The notes below the pieces were generated by a model. The model ran no database searches and had not been told where the DNA came from. It saw only the letters and a list, made by a program, of their open reading frames with translations. A DNA stretch of 5,898 nt, taken from an uncultured Ignavibacteria bacterium. GTDB taxonomy: Bacteria; Bacteroidota; Ignavibacteria; Ignavibacteriales; Melioribacteraceae. The stretch is from positions 1-5,898 of the forward strand of contig CALGLM010000180.1 in assembly GCA_937930275.1 (NCBI GenBank), given 5' to 3'. Of the stretch, positions 1-5,264 are shown piece by piece. Position 1 is the first letter of the stretch; each line of letters begins with the position of its first letter. A program made the position numbers and the translations under genes.

Positions 1-212
1 CCGAATTATTGGTTAAAGAAACAATGCTTGGTGCTTATCACGTATTTAATAATACTAACTTAGATTTGAAGGAGCTGATTTCAAAAGTTGCCTCTAAAGG
101 GGGAACGACAGAAGCAGCATTAAAAGTATTTAATACAAATAAAACCGAAGAAATTATTGTACAAGCTATTTCCTCAGCGGCTAATAGAGCTAAGGAACTT
201 TCAAAAGTTTAG
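1..212 (+). CDS. proC: Pyrroline-5-carboxylate reductase, C-terminal part (5' truncated by window)
   Basis: The frame is open from base 3 to the TAG at 210-212, giving about 70 residues of the C-terminal helical dimerisation domain of ProC, the NAD(P)H-dependent enzyme for the last step of proline synthesis. The sequence shows the family pattern ETMLGA, then L..L...V, then the conserved SKGGTTEAAL block (SPGGTT in most ProC proteins; K replaces P here), and a final amphipathic helix ending in ANRAKEL. The TTG at 9 is internal, not a start, because homologous sequence (ELLVKET) continues upstream of it to the window edge. The N-terminal Rossmann domain lies outside the window. It appears to be an intact housekeeping gene ending here, and it marks the left border of the accessory region. 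Assignment rests on motif recognition only. Confidence 0.85.
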   Translation, partial: ELLVKETMLGAYHVFNNTNLDLKELISKVASKGGTTEAALKVFNTNKTEEIIVQAISSAANRAKELSKV

Positions 213-439
213 GGAAATCCATTAATTTATTATTTATTCTTTTGTTTTTATTGCATGTTATTTGAATTTTTGTTAATTTTAATGCTCTGGCAAAAATAAT
301 ATTGTAATATGTCTAAAATAGTTTTACTGAGGGATGATTCCCTATTGCCTAATAAGATATGTGACTTATGTGGCGGAGCTGTATAAACATGTGTACAATA
401 TCACTAAATCGGCAAACACCCAATATTTCGATATATTAA
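213..439. other. A+T-rich intergenic spacer
   Basis: No credible open reading frame or RNA gene is visible in these 227 bases between proC and the first NTase gene. A small hairpin, AGGGA (330-334), loop TGAT, TCCCT (339-343), is too weak and lacks a following T-run to be called a terminator. A short G+C-richer patch around 369-381 (gtggcggagctg) stands out from the surroundings, and a palindrome TGTACA lies near 392. A promoter for the downstream toxin-antitoxin block must lie here if that block is expressed on its own, but no good TTTG/TAnnTTTG pair of the Bacteroidota type was found; TAATATTG at 297-304 is the nearest candidate and its upstream TTTG is too far away. Confidence 0.6.
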
Positions 440-1129
440 ATGTACTTAGACTTAATAAACAATATCAAAAATATTATTTTAAGCAAGTCCAATCCTGAGT
501 CTATTTATATTTATGGCTCATTTGTTAGAAATGGCGGAAAAGATTTTGAAGATATAGATATTGCTTTTGAAGATAAAAAATTTGATGATATTTCTTTAAT
601 AATATCTGAAATAGAAAAGTTAAACACCTTAGTAAAAATAGATGTTAAAAATTTAGCTTTTTGCGAGGAACGGTTTAAGGCAAGAGTAAAATCGGAAGGC
701 AAAGTAATATATAGTCAGTCAATTTTAATAAGAGCACAGGACGGTTTATACAATTTTAATAATGTGCTTAAAAAGTTTGAAGTAACGGTTGTTGATAAAG
801 CTAATTATCAAATAATTGATGATGAAATTTATCCGGAACTGGTTATTAAGAGATTTGAACTGACTTATGAAATGAGTTGGAAAGCAATTAAACGGTTGCT
901 TGAATATAAAGGGATTATCTGTAAGTTTCCGCGAAATTGTTTTAAGGAAGCTTTTTCGGCAAAGTTAATATCATCTGAAGAAATTTGGCTTGAGATAATT
1001 GAGACCCGCAATTTGGCATCCCATGTTTATAATTTGTATGAAATAAATCTAATATTAGATAAAATGCCCGCTTATTTATCTGCATTTATTGAGCTTAAAA
1101 ACAACATCGAGAAAGAACTTACTGAATAA
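440..1129 (+). CDS. Single-chain MNT nucleotidyltransferase + HI0074-type substrate-binding (HEPN-like) protein
   Basis: This 229-aa protein joins two domains that are usually separate genes (as in HI0073/HI0074). Residues about 1-92 are a minimal NTase of the DNA polymerase beta fold: G26-S27, ten residues, then D38-x-D40, with D68 in VKIDV as the likely third metal ligand. Residues about 103-229 are an all-helical domain with the HI0074/NTase substrate-binding signature: LVIKRFELTYEMSWKAIKRLL (135-154), PRNCFKEAF (164-172), then R190-N-L-A-S-H195-V-Y197. That last string fits the RX4HXY motif of HepT-type HEPN toxins. The ATG at 440 is chosen because the NTase fold begins at once; no Shine-Dalgarno is visible. 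The next gene starts 18 nt downstream, suggesting co-transcription. By family, it could be a self-contained toxin-antitoxin or nucleotide-transfer protein; the actual substrate is unknown. Confidence 0.8.
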   Translation: MYLDLINNIKNIILSKSNPESIYIYGSFVRNGGKDFEDIDIAFEDKKFDDISLIISEIEKLNTLVKIDVKNLAFCEERFKARVKSEGKVIYSQSILIRAQDGLYNFNNVLKKFEVTVVDKANYQIIDDEIYPELVIKRFELTYEMSWKAIKRLLEYKGIICKFPRNCFKEAFSAKLISSEEIWLEIIETRNLASHVYNLYEINLILDKMPAYLSAFIELKNNIEKELTE

Positions 1130-1147
1130 TAGTTTTAGACAATATTT

Positions 1148-1441
1148 GTGAGACTAAGTAATTTATACATAGATAAAATAAAAGAGGCAACAGTTAAGTA
1201 TTTTGGCGAAGAGTCAAAAGTTTACTTATTCGGAAGCAGGGTAAATGATGATAAAAGGGGCGGAGATATTGATTTATATGTGGAAACCAATTTAACATCC
1301 GAAATATTAGAAAATAAATTAAAGATGTTAAGTTTTTTACATAAAAATTTAGGCGAACAAAAGATAGATATAGTAATAAATAATAATACAGACGATTTAT
1401 TAATATATCAGGTTGCCAAAAAAGAAGGTATTTTACTTTGA
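1148..1441 (+). CDS. MNT-domain nucleotidyltransferase, probable MntA-like antitoxin
   Basis: A 97-aa minimal nucleotidyltransferase. Visible motifs are VYLFGSR (25-31, with G29-S30), the metal-binding pair D40-I-D42 in GGDIDLYV, and a third acidic strand residue D74 in KIDIVI. The G-S to D-x-D spacing is nine residues, close to the GSX10DXD described for MntA. Characterised MntA proteins transfer AMP groups from ATP to a tyrosine in the partner HEPN RNase and so silence it. The start is GTG at 1148; no ATG upstream keeps the frame, and the protein begins at the expected N-terminal helix. Its stop codon TGA (1439-1441) overlaps the start of the HEPN gene in the four bases TTGA, so the two are very probably translationally coupled. 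It is not closely similar in sequence to the NTase half of the preceding gene, so recent duplication is unlikely. Confidence 0.82.
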   Translation: MRLSNLYIDKIKEATVKYFGEESKVYLFGSRVNDDKRGGDIDLYVETNLTSEILENKLKMLSFLHKNLGEQKIDIVINNNTDDLLIYQVAKKEGILL

Positions 1442-1893
1442 ATAAGTATGATAATCAATTTTCTGCCGTATTTGAAGTTGCTAAAACTCACCTTACTTGG
1501 GTGGAAAAATACGCAGAAGAATTAAAAGTAATTATACCAATTACGGAAGCAACATTTAATAATGAAGAAAATGTAAAATTAATTGACAGTTATTTATTTA
1601 GATTTTCATCATTACAAGACACACTTGGTAGATCTCTTTTTAGGTTATGTTTATATAAATCAGGCGAAGATGTTTTCGATAAGTCTTTTATAGACATATT
1701 TAATAAACTTGAAAAAATCGGAATTATAAGTAATTATGAAAAATGGGATGAATTACGAAATTTACGTAATGAAATAGCCCATAATTATGATACCAAACCC
1801 GATCTAAATATTACAAGAATTAATAAAATTATATCATTAAAGGACAACTTAACAAGTTACTTTTATAGTATTAAAAAATACTTCAATCTTTAA
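1438..1893 (+). CDS. HEPN-domain protein, HepT-like RNase toxin
   Basis: A 151-aa all-helical protein paired with the preceding MNT gene. The HEPN active-site motif is R110-N-E-I-A-H115-N-Y117, an exact RX4HXY: the Arg and His form the RNase site in HEPN toxins, and the Tyr is the residue that MntA-type partners AMPylate in studied systems. A second typical block is SYLFRFSSLQDTLGRSLF (51-68), seen in a HepT-like family that occurs next to MNT genes. The start is a TTG at 1438 within TTGA, overlapping the stop of the MNT gene by 4 nt; the ATG at 1448 is out of frame, so the TTG start is preferred. The likely role is an inducible RNA-cleaving toxin in a type VII (MNT/HEPN) toxin-antitoxin system, active in the cytoplasm. 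The RNA target cannot be read from the sequence. Confidence 0.85.
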   Translation: MNKYDNQFSAVFEVAKTHLTWVEKYAEELKVIIPITEATFNNEENVKLIDSYLFRFSSLQDTLGRSLFRLCLYKSGEDVFDKSFIDIFNKLEKIGIISNYEKWDELRNLRNEIAHNYDTKPDLNITRINKIISLKDNLTSYFYSIKKYFNL

Positions 1894-1897
1894 TATA

Positions 1898-1932
1898 CTA
1901 TTCACTATTCACAATTGACTAGTCACTAACAA
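1898..1932 (+). repeat. Degenerate heptad array, five units
   Basis: Five consecutive 7-bp units starting at 1898, 1905, 1912, 1919 and 1926. The first two are identical (ctattca); the others are caattga, ctagtca and ctaacaa. All start with C and end with A, and four of five fit C-N-N-(G/T)-T-N-A, the phase seen in the arrays at 2704 and 4254. This copy is A+T-richer than those. It fills nearly the whole gap between the HepT-like stop and the ATG at 1938, ending 5 nt before that ATG. It includes an 8-bp palindrome, GACTAGTC (1917-1924). Function unknown. Confidence 0.7.
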
Positions 1933-1937
1933 CTAAA

Positions 1938-2159
1938 ATGTTTGAATCATATTACTTAAAAATAGATCCCGAAAAAAGTGCTGCCGTTCAAGAGGAGTTA
2001 AAGAAACCTATCTACGGTAAAAAGCTTGAACAAGCATTAAACTTATATTGGTTTGCTTGGGATTTAAAATTTGCATCAATCAAGCATTTTAATCCCGAAT
2101 TATCAGACGAAGAAATTACCGAAAAAGTAAAAAAGATTTTTAGACATGCAACAAATTAA
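1938..2159 (+). CDS. Small conserved protein (73 aa), partner of the downstream NTase
   Basis: A charged, mostly helical 73-aa protein with no transmembrane segment. The N-terminal half contains LKKPIYGKKLEQALNLYWFAWDL, and the C-terminal half contains IKHFNPELSDEEITEKVKKIF (48-68). The pattern 'helix, hxPxLsdeE, helix' resembles short proteins often found directly upstream of AbiEii/DUF6036-like nucleotidyltransferases; this is a remembered pattern, not a search result. The ATG at 1938 follows the heptad array by 5 nt. Its last 14 bases overlap the next gene, which argues for translational coupling and a joint function. By analogy with other NTase pairs it may be the antitoxin or a regulatory partner, but the sequence alone does not show which member is toxic. 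Confidence 0.75.
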   Translation: MFESYYLKIDPEKSAAVQEELKKPIYGKKLEQALNLYWFAWDLKFASIKHFNPELSDEEITEKVKKIFRHATN

Positions 2160-2700
2160 TCTTTTTGATGTTTATTTAAGAATACTGGAAGAGAACAACA
2201 TCAATTATTGTGTGACCGGCTCGGTTGCTACAATTATTTACGGAGAACCACGCCTTACAAATGATATTGATCTTGTTATATCTTTGAGTGAACATCAAAT
2301 AGATAAGTTTTACTCTCTTTTTCCTTTTGAAAAATATTACATGCCTCCAAAGGAAGTAATTGTTGATGAAATAAAAAGATACAATAGAGGGCATATAAAT
2401 ATTATTGAACATTCTTCGGGATTTAAAGCTGATATTTACTTTATCGGCAAAGATAATTTACTTAATTGGGCATTAGAAAACAAAAGGCGTTTTATTTTTT
2501 TTGGTTCAGAAATATCAGTTGCTCCACCCGAGTATGTAATTATTAAGAAAATAGAGTTTTATCGTGAAGGCGGATCATCTAAGCATTTAAGCGATATTAA
2601 AGGTGTTTTACAACATTTTAATGGTAAAATAGATTTTCAATTTATAGAACAAAATTTAATTAAACTTGGTTTGTTAGAAATTTGGACAAACATTAACTAA
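2146..2700 (+). CDS. AbiEii/DUF6036-like nucleotidyltransferase
   Basis: A 184-aa protein with the NTase fold of the DNA polymerase beta superfamily. Key residues visible are G25-S26 in YCVTGSVATIIYGEPRLTNDIDLVI (21-45), the metal-binding pair D40-x-D42 preceded by the R-x-T-x-D pattern typical of AbiEii-like enzymes, and D96 in FKADIYF as the probable third carboxylate. The C-terminal half has PPEYVIIKKIEFYREGGSSKHLSDI (127-151), a conserved helical block with K134, K135 and D150 that fits this group. The G-S to D-x-D spacing is 13 residues, longer than in the two MNT proteins upstream, so it belongs to a different NTase branch. The ATG at 2146 lies inside the 73-aa gene and overlaps it by 14 nt. 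Some relatives are toxins that transfer nucleotides to tRNA or other targets; activity here is inferred only. Confidence 0.82.
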   Translation: MQQINLFDVYLRILEENNINYCVTGSVATIIYGEPRLTNDIDLVISLSEHQIDKFYSLFPFEKYYMPPKEVIVDEIKRYNRGHINIIEHSSGFKADIYFIGKDNLLNWALENKRRFIFFGSEISVAPPEYVIIKKIEFYREGGSSKHLSDIKGVLQHFNGKIDFQFIEQNLIKLGLLEIWTNIN

Positions 2701-2703
2701 AAA

Positions 2704-2735
2704 CACGTAACACGTAACGCGTTACTCGTCACGGG
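2704..2735 (+). repeat. Degenerate heptad array upstream of gmd
   Basis: Four 7-bp units start at 2704, 2711, 2718 and 2725 (cacgtaa twice, then cgcgtta and ctcgtca), followed by a partial unit cggg. All fit C-N-N-G-T-N-A. The array fills almost the whole 38-nt gap between the NTase stop codon and the gmd ATG at 2739. It contains ACGCGT, the 6-bp palindrome found also in the arrays at 3825 and 4254. Bases 2718-2732 are complementary to 3832-3846 at 14 of 15 positions, so gmd lies between an inverted pair. No promoter of the Bacteroidota type is visible in it. Confidence 0.8.
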
Positions 2736-2738
2736 ATT

Positions 2739-3824
2739 ATGAAAAAAGCACTTATTACAGGTATTACAGGACAAGACGGTAGTTACCTTTCCGAAATATT
2801 ATTGGAGAAAGGATACGAAGTCCACGGTATTATTCGCCGTAGCAGCTCGTTTAACACCGGACGAATCGACCACATTTATAACGATAAAAACTATCGTGGT
2901 CGTTTCTTTTTACATCACGGAGATGTTGTTGATACAAGTAATTTAAACAGAATACTTGAAGAAATAGCACCCGACGAAATTTATAACCTTGCTGCTCAAA
3001 GCCACGTAAAAGTTTCGTTTGAAGTACCGGATTATACTGCACAAGTTGATGCTTTAGGTACTTTACGCTTTTTAGATGCAATTAGAGAAGTCGGAATCGG
3101 AAAACAGACAAAACTATACCAAGCATCTACAAGCGAATTATACGGTAAAGTACAGGAAATACCCCAAAAAGAAACTACTCCTTTTTATCCCCGTTCACCA
3201 TATGGTGTTGCAAAACTTTACGGATATTGGATTATTGTAAATTACCGCGAAGCATACGATTTATTTGCCTGCAACGGTATTTTATTTAATCATGAATCGC
3301 CCAGAAGAGGCGAAACTTTTGTAACTCGTAAAATTACACGCGCTTTAGGTAGAATTTTATACGGTTTGCAAGATACTTTAGTGCTTGGAAATTTAGATAG
3401 CAAACGCGATTGGGGTTACGCTCCCGAATATTGCGAAGGAATGTGGAGAATAATGCAGCAAGATAAAGCCGAAGATTTTGTTCTTGCCACAGGCGAAACC
3501 CACACAATCCGCGAATTTTGCGAAAAAGCTTTTGTCCATACCGGAATTGAAATAGCATGGCAGGGGGAAAAAGAAAACGAAAAAGGAATTATTGCCAATA
3601 TAGATAAATCTAAACTATTAGTTGAAAGCACATCACTAAAACAAGGTGACATTGTAATTGAGGTATCGCCTAAATACTATCGTCCAACAGAAGTTGACAT
3701 CTTAATAGGAGATGCAACAAAAGCTAAAGAAAAACTTGGATGGCAACCAAAAACAAAGTTTGAAGAACTAGTTAAAATAATGGTCTCTTCCGATGTTGAA
3801 AAAGTTGGAAAGAGAGGATTTTGA
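2739..3824 (+). CDS. gmd: GDP-mannose 4,6-dehydratase
   Basis: A full-length 361-aa cytoplasmic enzyme of the extended short-chain dehydrogenase/reductase family. It converts GDP-D-mannose to GDP-4-keto-6-deoxy-D-mannose using bound NADP(H), the first step to GDP-L-fucose. Visible motifs are the nucleotide-binding loop G8-I-T-G11-Q-D-G14, the [13 protein letters not shown] block (33-45), NLAAQSHV (83-90), the active-site S130-T131-S132-E133 with Y155-G-V-A-K159, the [17 protein letters not shown] block (183-199), and [14 protein letters not shown] (223-236). T131, E133, Y155 and K159 match the catalytic set of E. coli Gmd shifted by one. Length is near the family norm and no frameshift is seen. 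The ATG at 2739 begins directly at the Rossmann strand. The matching second enzyme, fcl, is 468 nt downstream, separated by an S23-family gene, although the two are commonly adjacent in other genomes. Confidence 0.97.
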   Translation: MKKALITGITGQDGSYLSEILLEKGYEVHGIIRRSSSFNTGRIDHIYNDKNYRGRFFLHHGDVVDTSNLNRILEEIAPDEIYNLAAQSHVKVSFEVPDYTAQVDALGTLRFLDAIREVGIGKQTKLYQASTSELYGKVQEIPQKETTPFYPRSPYGVAKLYGYWIIVNYREAYDLFACNGILFNHESPRRGETFVTRKITRALGRILYGLQDTLVLGNLDSKRDWGYAPEYCEGMWRIMQQDKAEDFVLATGETHTIREFCEKAFVHTGIEIAWQGEKENEKGIIANIDKSKLLVESTSLKQGDIVIEVSPKYYRPTEVDILIGDATKAKEKLGWQPKTKFEELVKIMVSSDVEKVGKRGF

Positions 3825-3860
3825 GTGCGGAGTGACGCGTAACGCGTGACAAGTGACAAG
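3825..3860 (-). repeat. Degenerate heptad array, reversed orientation, directly after gmd
   Basis: Five 7-bp units begin at 3825, 3832, 3839, 3846 and 3853, starting on the base after the gmd TGA. On the + strand they read gtgcgga, gtgacgc, gtaacgc and gtgacaa twice; on the - strand four of them fit C-N-N-G-T-N-A, the same unit as the arrays at 2704 and 4254. This array is therefore inverted relative to the others. It is followed by a run of five T (3861-3865). A simple rho-independent terminator for gmd is not formed locally, but the array can pair with either neighbouring array. Confidence 0.82.
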
Positions 3861-4282
3861 TTTTTACCATTAAATTGTACTGATTAAATATGAAATGTCA
3901 TAAAGATTTACATGTTTGGCAAAAAAGTATTGAACTTGTTACAGATATTTATACATTAACTAAAGAATTCCCTAAAGAGGAATTATTTGGATTGACGAGT
4001 CAGTTACGCAGAGCTGCTGTTTCAATTCCTTCAAATATTGCAGAAGGAAGTGCTCGAAATCATAATAAGGAATTTATTCAATTTTTATACATTGCTCAAG
4101 GTTCATGTGCAGAAATTGAAACGCAACTAATTATTGCAAAAAATCTAAATTTAATATCAGAAAACACATTAAAACTTTTAACAGAAAGAATTGCTGATAT
4201 CAGAAATATGTTAGTCGGTTTAATTAAATCATTAAAAGCTGCAAATTAAAAAACTTGTTACGCGTCACGCGTCACTTGTTAC
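3832..4282. repeat. 34-nt inverted repeat enclosing the four-helix-bundle gene
   Basis: Bases 3832-3865 pair with 4249-4282 (position i with 8114 - i). As RNA, 27 of 34 positions are Watson-Crick, 3 are G-U and 4 are mismatched (3838, 3841, 3851, 3852). The innermost part, aagttttt (3858-3865) with aaaaactt (4249-4256), is perfect and reaches the last base of the stop codon of the enclosed gene. The arms extend beyond the heptads through this A/T run, so the pairing is not only the result of shared heptads. A transcript through the region could fold so that the 119-aa gene lies in the loop. Confidence 0.75.
3890..4249 (+). CDS. Four helix bundle protein, 23S rRNA intervening-sequence (S23/IVP) family
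   Basis: A 119-aa helical protein with the family hallmarks: DLHVWQKSIELV (6-17), the core FPKEELFGLTSQLRRAAVSI (27-46) running into PSNIAEGSAR (47-56), EFIQFLYIAQGSCAEIETQL (61-80), and a closing helix with IRNMLVGLIKSL (104-115). The family is a pentameric four-helix bundle first found encoded in intervening sequences of 23S rRNA in Leptospira and others, and is distantly related to Avd of diversity-generating retroelements. Many Bacteroidota carry stand-alone copies, including in polysaccharide loci; their role is not established. No rRNA sequence flanks this copy and no reverse transcriptase is visible. It splits gmd from fcl, and its A+T-rich flanks and inverted heptad arms set it apart as a probable inserted unit. 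The ATG at 3890 matches the usual N-terminus; no Shine-Dalgarno is visible. Confidence 0.93.
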   Translation: MKCHKDLHVWQKSIELVTDIYTLTKEFPKEELFGLTSQLRRAAVSIPSNIAEGSARNHNKEFIQFLYIAQGSCAEIETQLIIAKNLNLISENTLKLLTERIADIRNMLVGLIKSLKAAN

Positions 4283-4284
4283 AC
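4254..4284 (+). repeat. Degenerate heptad array upstream of fcl
   Basis: Four clear 7-bp units start at 4254, 4261, 4268 and 4275 (cttgtta at both ends, cgcgtca twice in the middle), then a decayed unit from 4282. All four fit C-N-N-G-T-N-A. The array begins five bases after the stop codon of the four-helix-bundle gene and ends shortly before the fcl ATG at 4293. It forms most of the downstream arm of the inverted repeat around that gene. The two central units contain ACGCGT palindromes. Confidence 0.82.
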
Positions 4285-4292
4285 AAATAAAG

Positions 4293-5264
4293 ATGAAAAA
4301 ACTATACATTGCCGGGCACACCGGAATGGTTGGTAGCGCCATTTTAAGAAAGTTTACCCAAACTAATGAATACGATATTGTTTGCAAAGATCTTAACGAT
4401 CTGGATTTAAGAGACCAATCTGCAGTAAATAAGTTTTTTGAAACTGAAAAACCAAATGTTGTAATAGTTGCAGCCGCAAAAGTTGGCGGAATACTGGCTA
4501 ATAATACTTATCGTGCCGAGTTTATTTACGATAACTTGATGATTGAGGCTAACTTAATACATGCAGCACATGTTTACGGAGTTGAAAAACTACTGTTTTT
4601 GGGAAGCAGTTGTATTTACCCAAAATTAGCTCCGCAGCCCTTAAAAGAAGAATACTTACTTAGCGGTTATTTGGAATATACCAACGAACCTTATGCTATA
4701 GCAAAAATTGCCGGCATTAAAATGTGTGAAAATTATTATAAACAATATGGCAGTAATTTTTATTCGTTAATGCCTACTAATATGTATGGACCTAACGATA
4801 ACTATAACTTAAATACAAGCCATGTGTTACCGGCTTTAATACGCAAAACACACGAAGCAAAAATAAATAAAGCGCCTTTTGTTGAGGTTTGGGGTACAGG
4901 CACTCCTTTACGTGAGTTTATGTATGTAGATGACCTTGCAGATGCTATTTACTTTTTGCTTAATAACATAGATGCAAAAGATATTTACGAACAAGGTATT
5001 ACACATATTAACATTGGTACCGGTAAAGACTTAACAATTGCCGAACTTATACATATTGTTAAAAAAGTTGTTGGTTACACCGGTGAAATTAAATTTGATA
5101 CCACAAAACCGGACGGCACTCCCCGTAAACTTATGGATGTCAGCCGTATAAATAAATTAGGATGGGTAGCCAAAACCGATTTAGAAGAAGGAATTGGGTT
5201 GGCGTATAAATTATTTTGTTTATTATTATGTGACACAGATGAAAATAGTTTTAGAAAAATGTAA
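4293..5264 (+). CDS. fcl: GDP-L-fucose synthase (GDP-4-keto-6-deoxymannose 3,5-epimerase/4-reductase)
   Basis: A 323-aa cytoplasmic enzyme that epimerises C3 and C5 of the Gmd product and reduces C4 with NADPH, giving GDP-L-fucose for surface polysaccharide or glycoprotein. Motifs seen are G8-H-T-G11-M-V-G14 for NADPH binding, AAAKVGGILANN (60-71), FLGSSCIYP (102-110) with S105 and C107, EPYAIAKIAG (132-141) with Y134 and K138, PTNMYGPNDNY (161-171), H177, and LREFMYVDDLADA (206-218). S105, C107, Y134, K138 and H177 match the E. coli catalytic set shifted by two. The start is the ATG at 4293. The end is unusual: after the conserved LEEGIGLAYK the chain continues with a Leu/Cys-rich stretch and then DTDENSFRKM. 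Its last 26 bases overlap the next gene in another frame. The catalytic core is complete, so it should be active. Confidence 0.96.
   Translation: MKKLYIAGHTGMVGSAILRKFTQTNEYDIVCKDLNDLDLRDQSAVNKFFETEKPNVVIVAAAKVGGILANNTYRAEFIYDNLMIEANLIHAAHVYGVEKLLFLGSSCIYPKLAPQPLKEEYLLSGYLEYTNEPYAIAKIAGIKMCENYYKQYGSNFYSLMPTNMYGPNDNYNLNTSHVLPALIRKTHEAKINKAPFVEVWGTGTPLREFMYVDDLADAIYFLLNNIDAKDIYEQGITHINIGTGKDLTIAELIHIVKKVVGYTGEIKFDTTKPDGTPRKLMDVSRINKLGWVAKTDLEEGIGLAYKLFCLLLCDTDENSFRKM

Noticed and set aside
9..212. Independent small gene starting at TTG 9
   Set aside because: ProC-like sequence continues upstream of it to the window edge in the same frame, so it is an internal codon.
297..304. TAATATTG as a -7 promoter element of the Bacteroidota type
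   Set aside because: It departs from TAnnTTTG and the nearest TTTG upstream is about 24 nt away rather than 19-21; such matches are expected by chance in A+T-rich DNA.
330..343. Hairpin AGGGA-TGAT-TCCCT as the proC terminator
   Set aside because: The stem is only 5 bp, no T-run follows, and it lies about 120 nt after the stop codon.
2176..3859. Minus-strand frames at 2176-2412, 2851-3081, 3334-3558, 3416-3652 and 3677-3859
   Set aside because: All lie opposite the well-supported NTase and gmd genes and show no recognisable protein features.
3890..4249. Four-helix-bundle gene as Avd of a diversity-generating retroelement
   Set aside because: No reverse transcriptase, template repeat or variable repeat is visible; the SQLRRAAVSI and PSNIAEG blocks fit the S23/IVP branch better.
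1898..4288. Heptad arrays as a CRISPR array
   Set aside because: Units are 7 bp, directly adjacent, without unique spacers, and the arrays are spread over separate gaps with genes between them.
3825..4290. A 23S rRNA gene with an intervening sequence around the four-helix-bundle gene
   Set aside because: The flanks are gmd and fcl coding sequence, not rRNA.
4293..5264. fcl as a frameshifted pseudogene because of its odd C-terminus
   Set aside because: All catalytic and cofactor motifs are present in one frame and the length is normal; only the last residues are atypical.
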